Made by a program: the position numbers and the translations under genes. The notes beneath the pieces were generated by a model, which searched no databases, had not been told where the DNA came from, and was given only the letters and a program-made list of their open reading frames with translations. From Aspergillus flavus (lineage: Eukaryota > Ascomycota > Eurotiomycetes > Eurotiales > Aspergillaceae), in the NCBI RefSeq assembly GCF_009017415.1, contig NC_092409.1, positions 1,054,001 through 1,118,000 on the forward strand: DNA of 64,000 nucleotides, in the 5' to 3' direction. Below, piece after piece: positions 12,049 through 24,488 of this stretch; position 1 is the stretch's first letter, and each line of letters opens with the position of its first letter.

Positions 12049-13682
12049 ATGCCGACAGCTACGGACAGCACCAAAGATGTGGCGGCGGATGAGAGCCATC
12101 GCGGGATCATATAGGGGTACAGACGGCATTGACGGTTCTGGCTGTCGTTGTCGTCTGTCTCCGGCTGTATGTTCGCATAAAGATTGTTAGGAGTTCTGGG
12201 TGCGATGATTGGACTATAGCTCTTGCGGCGGTATGTGTTTTTCTTTACATTGTCTTTTTGAGCAAGTAATCATATTCAGCTCAATCTCAATTCGAACGAA
12301 CTTGGTCAACGTTTATGCGGTACCAGATCATTAACGAACCTCGCGCAGCTCTGTTCCCTCGGTGGCTGGATCCTCTACGTCTACAAAGCATGTCATGGCC
12401 TAGGCCACCACATCCAATTCCTGGACGACATGCAGAGAATGAAGTTGGATGAAGCGGCGTTCTGGCAGGTTATTATCTGCTCTGCTGCTGGGATCGCATT
12501 GCTCAAATTATCCATTGCCTTGAATCTATTGAGGTTTAGTCCAACTCGATGGTACACCATGTCTCTATGGACAAGTATTGGTATACCAGCCCTATCTTCG
12601 TCAATGATACATGTAACAGGGTGTTAATGGCTGGTTTTTACAGCATTTGTCGTAGCATACAGCTTCATGGGCGCGATGACTTTCTTCCTCCACTGCAAAC
12701 CCATGCAAGCATATTGGGATAAAGGAATCAAAGACGCGAAATGCTACTCGGTTCATCTATTCGTCGTCTTCGCTCTTATTAATACATGTATGTTTCCAAA
12801 GTGACTATCAGTATCAAATTAAAGAATCTCGTCGCCAACCAAGTCACAGCCTTCAACATCTTCACCGACGTTCTCTTCGCCACGATCCCGATTCCGATCG
12901 TCTGGAATCTGCGAATGAAGCGTCGAGTCCGTATGTATCTAATCGGCGTCTTCAGTCTCGGTTACTTGTTAGCGCTCCCTTCCAATCTCCACTCAGAGAA
13001 AGGTCCATCTAACAGAATAAACAGCACAGTAGGCCTAGGCATCATCAAAGCAGTAGCGCAACTGGCATACTCCAACGAGACTGATATCTTCTTGTACGCT
13101 GAAGAGTTACCTCGCAATCCAATAGGTGTATGGCATGCTAACGCCCGTTCCTTCTAGTAACGACTCCATTCTCTTCTGGGGCCTGTATGTTTCGCTTTCC
13201 CTTCGCCACTTGTGGTCTCCCTTGGACACGACTTACCGTTCTTCCCTAGTGCCCAATTCAACGTTGGAATTCTTACCGCCTGCGTCCCGTCCCTCAAACC
13301 GCTTGCCAGAAGAGGCCTCAAACTATCTGAATACACGGATTCCCGCTCGCGCTCACATGGACTATATGGTAGAAGATCGACAGGTCGGTGGACTAGTAGC
13401 AGGCATAGCCGTCGGATGTTTTCGATACACATACGCGATCAATATGGGATTGAGGAGTTACACAGCCATGATTTGTCTACGCGCAGCCAATCTGATGAAG
13501 TGAAGCTCACGCCGTACGGAGCTACGGTATCGTTTACGGCTCACGCTGAGAGAGGCACGCTTGAGGATAGCAGTGAGATGGATCAGAGCATTCGTGGTGA
13601 AACATCTCTAGAAAAGCGCGTGGTGGGAGGTATCTTGAAGACAACGCAAACTACTGTTGTTAGTAGTAGAGCTGCTGATTAG
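12049..13682 (+). CDS. rhodopsin-type (PTH11-like) integral membrane protein, frame break in first exon
   Basis: Seven coding segments can be joined: ...-12230, 12349-12580, 12644-12787, 12850-12967, 13025-13093, 13158-13184 and 13250-13682, all with GT...AG introns. They encode seven hydrophobic segments typical of the fungal rhodopsin-domain family: TALTVLAVVVVCLRLYVRI, then WTIALA, MGAMTFFLHCKPMQAYWD, FNIFTDVLFATIPIPIVWNL and FNVGILTACVPSLKPL. A Ser-rich hydrophilic tail follows. The natural ATG at 12049 reads ADESHRGII and then stops at 12112-12114. The helix-1 frame is shifted by one base and has no ATG of its own, because an upstream TGA lies at 12090. Either a one-base deletion inactivated the gene or the assembly has an error here. 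The rest of the coding sequence is undamaged, which suggests the break is recent. Confidence 0.75.
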
Positions 13683-13742
13683 TTCCTATAGCCATTTATT
13701 TAAAGTTAATTGACATAGACAAATAAACATATGCAAAGTCTA

Positions 13743-16700
13743 TCACCAAAGTAACCATGCCACTAGCTGTGTATACGCCGCTTCATCATCGTCTGCCAGG
13801 GTAGAGTCATAATCACTTCCAAGACGTCCCAGAGCAATTTCCTTTGCGCGAATAGCGTCTCTCAAGCACTCTGCTGCATCTGCATGACCCTCAGCTCTGT
13901 AAATCTTGTACTTGCGGAAATATGCTAAAGCCAAATAACCCTCCGCCTTGGGTAAGCTGCTAGCGACCGAAATACATTCATCGAGAAGCTGTCTATACAC
14001 CATTCCCTCTCATTAGCATATTATCCCTTAAAAGGGCCCAGATAGAACTTACAGAGCAGCCATAGATTTCTTCGTCAGTAGCATAAGCTTGGCAACATGG
14101 CAAAGAGAATCACAAGTCTTGAAGCGAGAGCCGAACTTCTGTCGTCGGAACTGAAGGACTTTAGAGGCGAAGTCTAAAGCTTCGTCTAGTCGACCTTGAG
14201 CCTGTCGTATCATACTCAATAGCTGCATGCCACTGGAATACCGGGGCAGATTCTCTCGCAGGAGTTGTTCATTGGTTAAATCACGGACATCTGGAACGGA
14301 AGTGTACATGGCCTCAGCCTCGTTTGGCTTTCCCATTCGCAGAAGGCAACTGGCAATATTAGCGTAGGAATTGTCCACCATTCGGCAGTTAATTGCCTTT
14401 CAGAACTCTAGGGATCGCTGGAGGTAATTCATAGCTTGGGTCAGGTCGCCTTGCTCAGTATAGGCGAAGCCTACGTTACTGATGCTGACTCCTATTCCCC
14501 AGTCGGTGGGTGGTAATATTTTTTCCCGTATTTCCAACGCTATTTTCAGACTTTGCAGTGCTTTATTATTTTCCCGAAGATCTACTTGTACTAGACCCGT
14601 CACGTTGTGAGCCTGTGCATATCTGCTAGAGTTCGTGTCTCCCTTCCGTTCTAAGGCTTGCAGGCAGACCTGGAGGAGGTTTAGACTTTCCTCGTAGTAT
14701 TCAGCCTCATATAGATACCTAAGATGCGAGTCAGTCACTCACTCTGCTTAGCAAGTCTTTAAATAGCGTGGATCTAGGCATAGTGAGGAGGAGAAAAGGA
14801 GGAAGAAAAAGAAGAGGGAATAAGACAGGATGTGTATGAAAGAATCAAAAGACAGATCTCTCACCATGAACATCGAAGCAGAAGCTCAATAAACGTATCC
14901 AAGCATTTCAATCCTCCCTCAACCTGCGCAAACCTCTCCGCTAAGAACATTACGTGTCGCAAGCATTTCTCGCAAGCTTTCCAGGCATGATACACCCAAA
15001 CATGCTCCTGGTCGGTCCATGAACTTGGAAAGGCCTGACATAGAAGCTGACAGCACAGATCAAAATATCGAGTTTTATCTACAGGGGAAAGCCCTGAAAG
15101 CGTCACCTGTTGGATCAAACGGTGGACAGAAATGCTTTTGGTCCGTGGGTCACGATCTATCAATGCAGCCCGGAGGACTTCTGCTTTGGCATCCTCGAAG
15201 TCGATTGGATCTGCCAGGAACATTAGACTAGAGTCAGTTAGTGAGGCCTGTTTGGAAAGTGTAGAGGCGGCGTTGCATAAGGTGGCCTCGTCAATAACTT
15301 CAGGATCAAGAAAGGCCAGAAGGCGTTGTAAGACAGCTGCATTACCGGTAAGCTTTTCCAAGGCAAGCTCCCACACCGTTCCAATTGTGTGCTGGTAATC
15401 AAACGCTGCCGGCCGTCTTTTGTGCAGCTTTTCCTGGTTATTTCGGTAAAGGATGAGGAAGTCCTTTAGGCCCATCTTCTGCTGCCGGATGTAGTTGCTG
15501 ATTTGGTTCAGGGCAAGGGGTAAACCTCCTAGTTGTTCATTGAGCTCAGCTATTAATGGGGCATTACTCGGATAGTCATAGCTAGGCCCGAGGAGTCGTT
15601 GCAAAGCTTTGGCACCCATCTTGTTATCGAAAACATTCACATGGAGACCCTGTGATGCGGGATGTAGGCTGGCATTGAAATCACGGGTTGTTATTAGGAT
15701 AGATCCTACCACACCATTTGGCCAACCATATTCCAGAACTTCCAAGTTGTCTGCGTTATCAAATATAAGAAGCCAGGAGCACGTTGTATCTGCGAGCCAA
15801 GACTTCATTTTGGCCATGGCCCCGAACGCGTCCTGAGTCTCCTGCGTTTCGGGAAGAACACCGAGGCGTCGTGCGACAGCCATGTAGTCCTGTGCCATTT
15901 TAACGGTACTATCGGCGGAGATCCAAAGAACAGCATCATATTGCTCCCGCGCACGATAGGCATATTGCAATGCAGTCTGGGTTTTCCCTGCTCCACCAAT
16001 CCCATACAACACCAAAGCACGCGGGCCAGAGCGACCAGCTTTAGGGTTCAGGGTACCGGAGATCTGATCCAACAAGCCTTCGCGGATATAGAAACGGTCA
16101 TTCAATGTTAATGGAATGTGAAAACAAGGTAGCTCTGGGCCAGCGTGCTTATGGCCAGTACTCAGCGACTGAAATAGAGTGATCATTTCATTGTTCCATT
16201 TTAGAGCCGCTGTGGTAGCTGCGCGCTGAGTCTCTCGCTCCACTTGTTGGGATAGCATCTGAACACGCTTAAGGCCTTGTTGGAACTCACGACTTAACTG
16301 CGGCCATGACTGCCGAATTGGAAGCACTGGATAGAGATACCCTTTAGCTCCAGTGTAACCGATGAACGCAGGCCTACCATAGTAGATACAGGGAGGTACT
16401 TACAATGCTGACGCCGCACACGAATGAAACTGATAGCACGTGCACAAAACAGCGCCAACTCAGTATACAGGTCAACCATGGCGGTCTCCAGCTTTTCATC
16501 CAAAATGATATTATCCCCAAAGGGATGGATCCCAGGCAGCGCCGCAATCAACTCTTCGAGCATAGTCTGGACCTCGCTAAAGATCTCTTCCAAGGGCGCC
16601 AGTAGCTGTAATGCATATCTCCTTAGAAGCTTGGGACCGTGTTTGGACAATGAATCTTACTGATAGCAGAAGACAGATTCCACCCCATAGTAGAGCGCCG

Positions 16701-16975
16701 GCTTTGCCATCAAGGGCAAACGATAAGACCAGCACAGTCATGAAGTCATTCAAGTATACCAGGCTTGGACGAAACCGGGACAGCCTCGCTAGCAGAAAGT
16801 TTTCATTTCGGTGAGCCTTCGCCACGCTCTTGAGTTGTGACAAAAGGATGTCAAGGGAGAAGGACTCCATGCAGATCTCGAAATCACTCTCATCATGTAA
16901 ACTGTCTTTGAATCGTTGCCGTACAATGTTCCAGACCCGTGGTCGCGAGGTTGGACTGAGGGAAGAGGCTCCCAT
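13743..16975 (-). CDS. NLR-like NB-ARC/TPR protein with in-frame premature TGA
   Basis: Five exons (16975-16661, 16605-16404, 16341-14865, 14718-14053, 13992-13743) would encode 969 residues. An N-terminal helical domain (about 1-180, DUF7708-like in appearance) is followed by an NB-ARC ATPase. That has a P-loop near residue 285 (YGIGGAGKT), Walker B (WLLIFDNADN), GSILITTRD and LGGLPLALNQ. TPR-like repeats follow (ALQSLKIALEIREK, YTEQGDLTQAMNYLQRSLEF, GRLDEALDFASKVLQFRRQK). The frame is interrupted by TGA at 14402-14400, exactly where TPR alignments expect Arg (SLEF-stop-KAINCRMVDNS). The same frame continues for 199 more codons, and no intron could remove the stop. The expressed product would be about 770 residues with a shortened sensor. 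Fungal NLRs act in non-self recognition and regulated cell death; this one may be a truncated allele or a young pseudogene. Confidence 0.85.
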
Positions 16976-19900
16976 TTTGGATCTATTACACCTAACACGC
17001 CGTGAAGAGTCTGAGGAAATCTGAATGAGGATATAAGCATTTCAGTTTGCAATAACCTGGTTATTGCTCTGTGTCGTGGAGGGGTATCTGGACTTAAACC
17101 GTTTTCTTCCTTCTTTTTTCTTTTCTTTTTCCCCACCACTGGTCTTAGAATCCATTCAACTTTGGTGTAGCAACAGCCTTCCAATGCGAAGAAACGGGTA
17201 TTACGTATACAATACAAGCTGATACATTGTCAGCATGCCAACATTTCTTTGCTCTGAACTCCCCTACTGGCTAGAGTATAGCATGTTAGACCATATAGGC
17301 CAGGCTCTTTCCTACAATGGGACTTTCTGCATTCGGGCAATCTTTAAGCCTTTCTGAGAAGTCAACCTGCCACCTATACTAGAACATCTTGTCAAGGCTA
17401 AACGACCATCATGGAGGATCTCAAGGCTCTGAGCACACATCATTCCCCACTGAGGTCCCGCAAGAGTTGACCTGTTTGTGATAGACTAGGTATGAGACGG
17501 AGTCCACCACCATGCAAGTTGATTATAGGGTTACACAGTATTTGCCAAGGTGACCATTCCTCCATCAATCATGGTAGGTGACAAAAGGCAACAAACTAAA
17601 TTACATGGGAGTCTGGAAGCAATGTTATCGAGCAGCCAGCTTGAAAGGTGCTTACGGGGGATCGACCTAGGGCAAGTGCGGAACTGTAAAGGGAAGGACC
17701 ACCTAAGCAGCGCTCTTCCAACTTGCTTTAGAATTATCTTTCTGAATATTAATATACCAACCGAAGCGTACATTCTCCCTTGTTGCTCCTCCGCCAGTGC
17801 CTCACTAGAAGCTTAGCTACGGTTATATGGCGATAATCCAGACTAGATGGCCATCAAGACGGGTTTCTCGACCAGCTGCGACTCGAAACCATCAGTTTGA
17901 CTAGTCAAAATATGGCTCAGAGCATCTTGAAGTAGAAATCAATGAGGAAGCCCCCTTCCTCACCAACAACATCAAGGAGTCTTCAGCGAATGTTGATCGA
18001 CCATTCAGAATTGTGCAAATCGGCCGAGTAGTGAGTCTTTCCGTCAGTGTTCATCGTTTAATAGACTTCATTCAAATAGGTACATTGGATTGGATTCGGA
18101 CGTGGTTTCATCACCACACTCAAGGAATAAAACAAGAAGAATCGAGCTGGATGTGGGATCCTACATCCGTCACTATTATCACTGATGGAATGCGTGATGA
18201 TTACCCTGAGAGTATACGGGCCGTCAGACATGAACCAGCTGCAAAGAGACGAAGAAGTTAAGCTCCAAGCCATCATTCAGAGACTTTTTGACACGGTATT
18301 CGAGTGCATACCTTTAAAAATCCCCAGTTTACTCAGTTGCGATGGACTCATCGCCAACCTTGGTAGGGCCAGTTTCACACGTGGAGCTTTTCTTCTTGTC
18401 TATAGGACGAGGCACGTGGGTGCTTGGCCCTGAATATGCAATGGCAGGAGGCAGCAGACCACCTCCACCAACCGAGGGAAACCCAGAACCTCCACAGGCA
18501 CCTGAGCCACCACCTCCCGAGTATTGTGAATTCATATTGGTAGAAAGGTTACCCAAGCAATAGCAACAGTCTGGGAATATCCCGTGGTGGCAGTCAGCAT
18601 ATCGCTCTGTGGCTGTGATTAAACCACATACCTCCCAGAGAATATTATGACAGGAATTTGCGTGGCTGTGTTAGCTCGTTTCTTGATATCGACGTCTGAG
18701 CCAAGCACCTGAATAATTGGGAGATCTGTGGTCCGGCGTATGGTGCATTTATAGCTCCCATATACAGAGCCAGCAGTAATCATCGATCACAAGATAAACC
18801 CCTCGTCGGGCACTACAGAAACAATCACTACCGAACTGAAGCATACAAACAGCTCCTCTGCGCAGGGGCATCTAGTGTCCAATAGGTAATTGCTTCTTAC
18901 CCATCCAGACTTGATATGACGCACGTACAAAGCAACTAGAGTGTTCAGAAAGCCTATACAGCCCAGTCTACCGGTGAGCATAAGACATGTCCTGCTTCAT
19001 TTCATTGTCCTTGTTGAACCTAGGCTAGATCCCACTGTCTTTCATTGTCTTGCGAGGCGGGTTGGCACTCACGGACCTCCGCCATTGGGCCACGATGAAT
19101 ATGCTCAGAAAGTTGTCACGATAAAGCCCACGTCATTTATTGGACATTGACCTGTACGATGTCATGAACATTGCGATACAAGCGATTACCCGTACGGTAT
19201 GTAATCATACATGTACGCATTTCCGAGCTAATCGCCAGGCAAGTGCCGACGATGTAGTACATGGGTTGTACAGGCCCGGGCTGCTCTCAAACAATGACAG
19301 AGATTACTTCTTTCATTTGTGGAGGATGCTTCCGTCCACTCTTGCTCGCAATCTTGAATGCGAGACTCGTCATATGATACTTACACAATCGTGTCTGAGA
19401 GCCTTACCAAGTCTGCTATTAGGCGAAATCTATCCACCCCGGCAAGGTAGAACGTCGAGGCTCTAGCGGAAGCGAATATCATCCACATATACTGACACCC
19501 TATCTTCAAAGTTCCTCATTCAAATTAAACCTCATCAGAATATGAACAATGACATGAGAAAAGAGTTGTTTGAAAGCTATTTAGATATTCATTGAGGTCT
19601 AGTGTATCTTCCTTATGGACCGGCAACCCCTACGCAACTGGCCTTTTCATATAACAAAGACTCTACGGATTTCCAGTACGGCACGGATGGTCTGCAATGG
19701 GACCTTGGGGTAAATGGAGCTAAATATAGCAGAGTCTCAGCTGATCGCTCAGCACAAAGACAGATGTTATTGGTAAGCAATAATGCACTTCGAGTCTGGT
19801 CTAATCAGAATCTCTCCCTTGCTTTCCAGCATGCTTTCATTGGGAGATGCTTATTTTGCCCGGAAGACTCGGGCAGACGTACTGCTCCGCCGTAGGTTTT

Positions 19901-20105
19901 TGTCTGAGTATGATGCAATCGTTGATCTTCGCAGCAGATAAGCCTACTCTACACATCCCCATTTGTCTGGAACGATGGGAATGACCGTATCCATAGCATT
20001 CACGGCTCTTTTTACAATCAACTGTGCTATACTTAGAGTTTACAACTATCAGATGTCGGACATTGAAGAACTGACCCGGTCAATTCAGAAGCAAGCTAGA
20101 ACGGG
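16976..20105. other. 3.1-kb region without a supported gene
   Basis: Several short open frames occur but none carries a recognisable domain or a convincing exon chain. The longest open stretch is on the plus strand at about 17905-18261 (120 codons, containing DFIQIGTLDWIRTWF). On the minus strand, 18556-18329 has a Gly-rich frame (SQYSGGGGSGACGGSG), and 18783-18620 has an ATG frame beginning MITAGSVYGSYKC. The plus-strand frame at 19602-19895 has balanced composition but matches nothing I know. These may be gene relics. Confidence 0.45.
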
Positions 20106-21803
20106 ATGGAATTGTGCCAGGTACTTGAACGACTAGAAGGGGCTCACGCACAAATTGAACGCGTTCGTAAAATTTGCGGGGCCTCGTCTATATCATATGG
20201 AGTCCTTCATTACGGTGATGTCATATATATGAAGAGCGTGGGACTGAGAGACCAAGCACAGCGTCTGCCGGCAGATTCACAGACTATTTATCCACTGGCA
20301 TCGGTATCAAAGGGGTTCTTAGCGGCTGCCGTAGGAGTCCTGGTGGATGAAGGCAAGCTTGATTGGCATGTCCCTATCCGCACATATCTACCGCAGTTTG
20401 ATCCCGTCCATGATCGAGATTTGGGACAATACGCCAACATGATTGATCTGCTCAGTCACGCTACCGGGATAGCACAGCATGAGCTGCTTCATACTGGGCC
20501 ATTTGGGTCAATTATCAGCGAATCGTCTAAGCTAGTTCATTTACTAAATGCATTGCCGACATCCAATAGTCATGGGTCAAGGTTTCGCCGGTGGTGGCTT
20601 TACAACAATCATGTATCGGCACTGGCGAGCCAAGTGCTCGAGAGTGTCTCAGACGGAGTGTGCTACCCTGATTATCTAGAACAACGCATCCTACGTCCTT
20701 TGCACATGCTCCGAACTTTCATCTCCACAAACAAATTCGACTCAGACTCAAACATAGCTTTATCATATGCTCGCCTATCAGATGGCTCCTTCGCGAAACT
20801 GGCATTTCCCGAATGGCTCCAAGAGACAACCCACATTCTTGCGAGTCAGGGGGTGACCAGCTGCGTCCAAGACCTACTGATATGGGCGAAAGCGATATTG
20901 GAACGCGAATTGTGGGAGCAGCTCCAGAATAAGGAGAAGCTTGACCGGCCCTTTCCTCCAAATAACCCACTGCGCCAAGTAACAACCATCCGCCATGGCC
21001 ACTACCCACATCCTTTGGATGATGCTCTAGGTCATCCGAGTCATTACTGTCTAGGCTGGTTGAGTCTTACTCTCCCATCTTCAAACCTTGGTATGATTAG
21101 CTTCAACAAAGAGACGCGTCGCTCCTGTGACCATCTTGATTATGTATTAGGCAAGGATTCACCACCTCTCAGAGTTATACTGCACAACGGAAAGGCCCCT
21201 GGCTACAATTCCGCCATATACACTTTTCCCGAAACAACTAGTGCAATCATTGTTCTTTCCAATGGAGCTACTGATGGTGATCCTGCTGACTGGGGTGCGC
21301 AAATCCTAACTCAGGAGCTATTCGACCTACGACCTCGGATGGGTATAGTAAGCCTGGCTGAAAAGGAGGCCGCACTTAGCCGGCGCTGGTTCGATAACTG
21401 CATCCTGCGTCCATTGCGGGAAGATTTACAAAGATGTGAACGCGGTAGCAGGGCTGGTAACAGTCATTTACACGATCTTAAACGATATGAAGGCCGTTAT
21501 CGGAATGTCTATCTCCTAACAACCGTCAATATTCGCTTTGACGAACCCAGTTTAGGCCTTACTGTCTCTTTTAATCATCGCACCGATAAAGAGTATACAT
21601 TAAGGTTTCATAATGAGCACGGATTCAGCTTCCTTCCACCTGATCGAGATTCTTGGCTACGCGACTGTATGTTGGAGGTGTTCGACTACCGAACAGGAAT
21701 TTTGAAGTTTACGCATACAGATGATGGTCACATTTCTGGGCTGTGGTGGAAGTGGAGTGCATGGGAGGAAGCATCTTTCTTCACGAAGCAACCTTCTACT
21801 TAA
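20106..21803 (+). CDS. beta-lactamase-like serine hydrolase (class C / esterase fold)
   Basis: A single exon of 565 residues. Motifs of the serine beta-lactamase/transpeptidase-like superfamily are in order. The SxxK nucleophile motif is S66-V-S-K69 in YPLASVSKGF. A YxN motif is in WWLYNNHVSALASQ (about residue 167). A third motif is HNGKAPGYNSA (about residue 352), where HxG replaces KTG. The C-terminal 160 residues form the small extra domain common in fungal members. There is no signal peptide or membrane segment, so the product is probably cytosolic. Such proteins act as esterases, thioesterases or amidases, and some release products from PKS enzymes; a link to the PKS 16 kb away is not supported. 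An in-frame TAG lies three codons upstream of the chosen ATG. Confidence 0.88.
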   Translation: MELCQVLERLEGAHAQIERVRKICGASSISYGVLHYGDVIYMKSVGLRDQAQRLPADSQTIYPLASVSKGFLAAAVGVLVDEGKLDWHVPIRTYLPQFDPVHDRDLGQYANMIDLLSHATGIAQHELLHTGPFGSIISESSKLVHLLNALPTSNSHGSRFRRWWLYNNHVSALASQVLESVSDGVCYPDYLEQRILRPLHMLRTFISTNKFDSDSNIALSYARLSDGSFAKLAFPEWLQETTHILASQGVTSCVQDLLIWAKAILERELWEQLQNKEKLDRPFPPNNPLRQVTTIRHGHYPHPLDDALGHPSHYCLGWLSLTLPSSNLGMISFNKETRRSCDHLDYVLGKDSPPLRVILHNGKAPGYNSAIYTFPETTSAIIVLSNGATDGDPADWGAQILTQELFDLRPRMGIVSLAEKEAALSRRWFDNCILRPLREDLQRCERGSRAGNSHLHDLKRYEGRYRNVYLLTTVNIRFDEPSLGLTVSFNHRTDKEYTLRFHNEHGFSFLPPDRDSWLRDCMLEVFDYRTGILKFTHTDDGHISGLWWKWSAWEEASFFTKQPST

Positions 21804-21885
21804 CATGATATAGCTGGCTTTTGATATGGTATGTTTCACTGTGTGTTACAATAGTATCTTGTCAAACTAATAGGTGCTTGTAGAA

Positions 21886-23227
21886 CTAAGGAATGCTATA
21901 CAACACCTGCATGATTTGAAGAACAGTCTGAACAAATGAGAGAAACAATCCGACCCCTCCAATGAGCACAACAGCCCAGAACGTATACCATGCTTCCGTA
22001 CTTCGTTTGTCCCGCCATAACTGTATCAGGCCACGTGCCTTCTGGCATGCCAGATGTGTTTGAAGGGCCTCGAATCGGTCGTGGAGGATTGGAAAGTCTG
22101 AAACAAGGCTAAAGACGTCTTCGTGGTGGTCCATGGATACTGTTGTCAGAGTGCGTGAGCCGCATAGTTCTCCCAGAAGAGGATCATGTTGGTCAGGCGG
22201 AAGGTCACTAAATGGGCATATTGAATGGTAGAATTGTCGGCCCTTTGCCGAAAGCCCGAAAAGCAGGCGATATGACAGCAGGACCTCGTATAGAAAGCTT
22301 GTCACATCTTCAGCGGTAGCCCAGTTGGTAGGGTCGCCAGCCGGGGCAGTACAACTTCAGAATCAATGAGCCGTAAGCCGTTAGACACGGGCATCAGGAT
22401 GCGTGGGACTTGATAAATACATACCCATGTATGACTCCTGGCACCCATTTCTCGCCCGATAAGTCTTTCTCGAGATTTGCGGCGCAAAAAGAAGGAAACC
22501 GAAAGAGGAACAAGGTTTTGGTGCGGTTATCAAACTCCAAATGGGCGCCCAGTGTGTCAATCCACCTAATCTTTATCCCGCCAATTGTGGCAAGAAGAGA
22601 CATATTGAACTGCTTGGCATGCACTGTCGCGAAGCTCTCGGAACTCTGACGATCTGTGCTTTTTGTTGGAAGTAGATACCCGAAGCCAAGAAGGAACTCA
22701 TGCATTGGGAGCCGAGCGCATCGATGATCTTGAGTATACGCCATGAAAGTTCGGCTCTCATACCCATCCATCAGCTGTGCAACGGTCATCTGCGTCGGAT
22801 TGGCCGCGTCCCATATTGGCTCCCATAGCATTGTCTGCCATCCTAGAACAGTGAAAACAAGCACACGCTGGAAGCAAGTCTGCTCTACAGGCACCACACG
22901 GAATATATGGGACAATTGCAGTTGTGCCACGATGTCATCCACCCTTAAAGCTTTACCTTCTTTCATCATTCGTGCAACTCCGAGGTATACTCTGAGTAAA
23001 CTGGATCCTTCTATCATTTTATTCGCCTCCGCCAAGGTTGGGAAAGCTGTCGAAAGATCCAGTGACAGCTGTGAGGCCCGTCGACTTAGCCATGCCCTGT
23101 ACCACAGCATGCTCGGATTAATCTGTGTTGTCGACTGACAGCAAGCGGGAAACACAGTAATGACAGATGGATGTGCAGCCGCATCCAATGGGTTGTGATC
23201 TACAGTTCGTGTTACCTCTGCGTTCAT
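21886..23227 (-). CDS. uncharacterised fungal protein with C-terminal membrane anchor
   Basis: Two exons (23227-22425, 22354-21886) joined over a GTATGT...AAG intron give 423 residues. I do not recognise a catalytic family. Visible features are a mostly globular N-terminal two thirds, a segment ending in LSYRLLFG just after the splice, and a single strong hydrophobic segment near the C terminus (FWAVVLIGGVGLFLSFVQTV). That arrangement would leave the globular part facing the cytosol if tail-anchored. The layout recalls lineage-specific fungal families with a C-terminal helix of unknown function. The ATG at 23227 is the first in-frame Met; a further upstream exon cannot be excluded. Confidence 0.7.
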
Positions 23228-24488
23228 TCATATATCGCACATATCTCACCTCTACTTGGTGGGATAATTCGATGAGGTCGAATCGTTCCTCGGAATCTCC
23301 TCCCCGAGCTCATTTTCCGCTTTCCTTTCCAGGAAAACATCACAGAGGAATTGTATAGGATACTGAGGTCAAGATAGACTGTGCTTCATCTGAGACATGC
23401 AGCGAGGATGTGGGCCTTATGGACGAGGTACCCTGAGTCCAAAGGTTCACATAATCGCCTTGTGAGGGCTGCGGCTGCGCCACGCTACGTGGACAGCATA
23501 AGGCGAGCATAGTCGTAAGGAGCGAATCAAGTCGCAATAGGGTGCGATCAAGACTGCCCAACTATCGTTTGAAACCTGATGGAAACTCGAAGTTGGGCTG
23601 TCCAGACATTGTAGACACCACATACAGCTCTATCTCCTGGCCATCGTTCTCATCGTTCACCTGATCGCGTTGCCCTATAACGGCCGGTTCTATGCGCTGG
23701 TAAGCGGGAGCGACAGAACCTCATTCATTGGTGTCAAATCCATACGCCTGAGGATTTCCTCTAATACCGCACGCTTTTCATGTAGGTAATTCTTACTAAG
23801 TTAATATCAGCACATATTAATACTCGCCGGTCCTCAGGGCTGTCTACCCAAGCGGTGACATCATGAGCTATCCTCACTGTTGGCCCTCACGCCTCATCTT
23901 TTGGGCCATTCTCATCCTGTGAGCTGATCATCTGACCTGTCGAGAATGTAGGTAAAATTGCCTAGCCAAAGCTTCAAGAAGTGCCCGGTCATTAAGCTGC
24001 GCCCGGCCACGAACAAGACTTCTCGCAAACTCTATTCCTTGGATCGTTGCTCTGCATCGGTAGACTTATCCAGAAAGCTTTCGACTAAGTTATATATCAT
24101 GCAGATCTGGACCAGTACCGTATCGAATTGTCGCTCGAAAGGGCTTTGGAAGGGCGACTCATGGGGAATACTATATGCGCTATCGTTTTAGCAAAGACAA
24201 CCCTGAATAGAGTTAAGGATTTTCTTACAGCTTATCTGTGCCCTTAACTGCAGCTCTGTCTATTGTTCTTATAGAAAATCAAGCTATGATTGCTCTGAGA
24301 CCCTTAAGTAGTCCTCCGCATGAAGCTTGCTGCTATCTGTATCAGTGGAAGAAGCTCTAGTTTGAACTGAGACTTGACACACAGGCTTACTGACAACTAA
24401 CTCCTTCTTGACTTCGGAAGGTCACAGTATTACCGTCACGAATAATGTAATGTATCAAGTGTTCCATAAACTAGAGTTTCTTTTAGAA
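23228..24488. other. 1.26-kb intergenic region, no supported gene
   Basis: Only short, low-quality open frames are present (for example plus strand 23958-24191, with no motif). I see no RNA gene or repeat. Confidence 0.45.

Noticed and set aside
19602..19895. Plus-strand frame with a vague resemblance to an Hsp70-like start (PTQLAFSYNKD...QYGTDG)
   Set aside because: Similarity is too weak, no ATPase motif follows, and no exon chain continues it.
20106..21803. Beta-lactamase-like protein as the product-releasing enzyme of the PKS
   Set aside because: The PKS already ends in its own reductase, and the hydrolase is 16 kb away beyond an NLR-like gene.
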